Shown here: in pieces, positions 63,733-64,000 of the stretch
Layout: each line of letters begins with the position of its first letter
Position numbering within the stretch: position 1 is the first letter of the stretch
Assembly (NCBI GenBank): GCA_905221605.1
Contig: CAJNDS010002146.1
Span: 310,001 to 374,000, forward strand
DNA length: 64,000 nucleotides
Origin: Symbiodinium natans
Lineage: Eukaryota > Sar > Dinophyceae > Suessiales > Symbiodiniaceae
Reading direction: 5' to 3'
The notes under the pieces: generated by a model
What the model was told of the DNA's origin: nothing
What the model saw: only the letters and a program-made list of their open reading frames with translations
The model's database searches: none
Translations under genes and position numbers: made by a program

Positions 63733-64000
63733 TTTAATTCTGTGCGCTTGAGGTTTGCGTCCTTCGTGCGCCGGGCGCTGGCCACGATTCGGGTTCAGGG
63801 TTCAAACCCCTTCAAGGGAGGCTTTCCATTGTTGTTTGACCCCGAGCTGGGGGCGGGCTTCGGCCCTTTTCGGGCCGATGGTTTCTGATTTTCTGCGAAG
63901 GAGCTCGGACCCCCAAGCAAGCAGTCTTCGGGGGAAAAGCAAGAAATCGGCCTGAAGAGGCCCACTTGAGGCACTCGGATAACCTCAAAAGGTGCCTCTG

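Overview
The window looks like nuclear DNA of a dinoflagellate, most likely of the Suessiales/Symbiodiniaceae type. Base composition is near 50% GC. Host genes are broken into short exons whose reading frames join only with GT-AG or GC-AG (possibly GA) introns. Interstitial TTTAGGG/CCCTAAA telomere-type runs recur, and decayed Ty1/copia-like and other reverse-transcriptase elements with frameshifts occupy much of the first 18 kb. There is no sign of bacterial operons, rRNA or CRISPR. Species assignment is inference.

Layout. 0.3-3.4 kb: minus-strand Ty1/copia-like gag-protease-integrase fragment. 3.4-9.4 kb: mostly non-coding, with one degenerate 60-bp repeat and one possible membrane-protein exon. 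9.4-16.3 kb: a second copia-like element on the plus strand, nearly complete from protease to RNase H but full of frameshifts, split by a telomere-like insert, with an unusual coiled-coil/repeat ORF after RNase H. 16.2-17.9 kb: a convergent minus-strand RT-RNase H element of DIRS-like type. 18.6-20.0 kb: a decayed minus-strand gene of unknown family. 21.5-22.4 kb: a sharply AT-rich island encoding a virus- or phage-type fibre protein with a peptidase S74 (endosialidase chaperone) end, probably an endogenous viral fragment. 24.6-26.2 kb: exons of an ankyrin-repeat protein. 27-30 kb: minisatellites and hairpins. 31.6-32.5 kb: an intact intronless gene fusing a TMEM65-like membrane domain to a GAF domain. 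33.9-38.9 kb: unknown spliced genes and a 51-bp coding-length minisatellite. 38.9-45.9 kb: a nested tandem array (units of 3125 and 3138 bp plus a partial third) carrying two near-identical copies of a three-exon gene of unknown function. 48.3-52.6 kb: a young non-autonomous LTR retrotransposon with 336-bp LTRs and a 1050-residue CCCH-zinc-finger Gag but no pol. 52.8-53.5 kb: telomere-like degenerate repeats. 53.9-55.2 kb: minus-strand unknown gene. 56.8-61.8 kb: a multi-exon papain-like cysteine peptidase with recoverable Cys, His and Asn catalytic residues and a ~700-bp compound microsatellite in one intron. 62-64 kb: short repeats and possible single exons.

The best-supported host genes are the TMEM65-GAF protein, the papain-like peptidase and the duplicated three-exon gene. 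The most unusual items are the S74 viral island, the Gag-only LTR element and the interleaved tandem array. Exon models were assembled by eye from frame, splice-site and motif continuity, so borders outside those stated are approximate.
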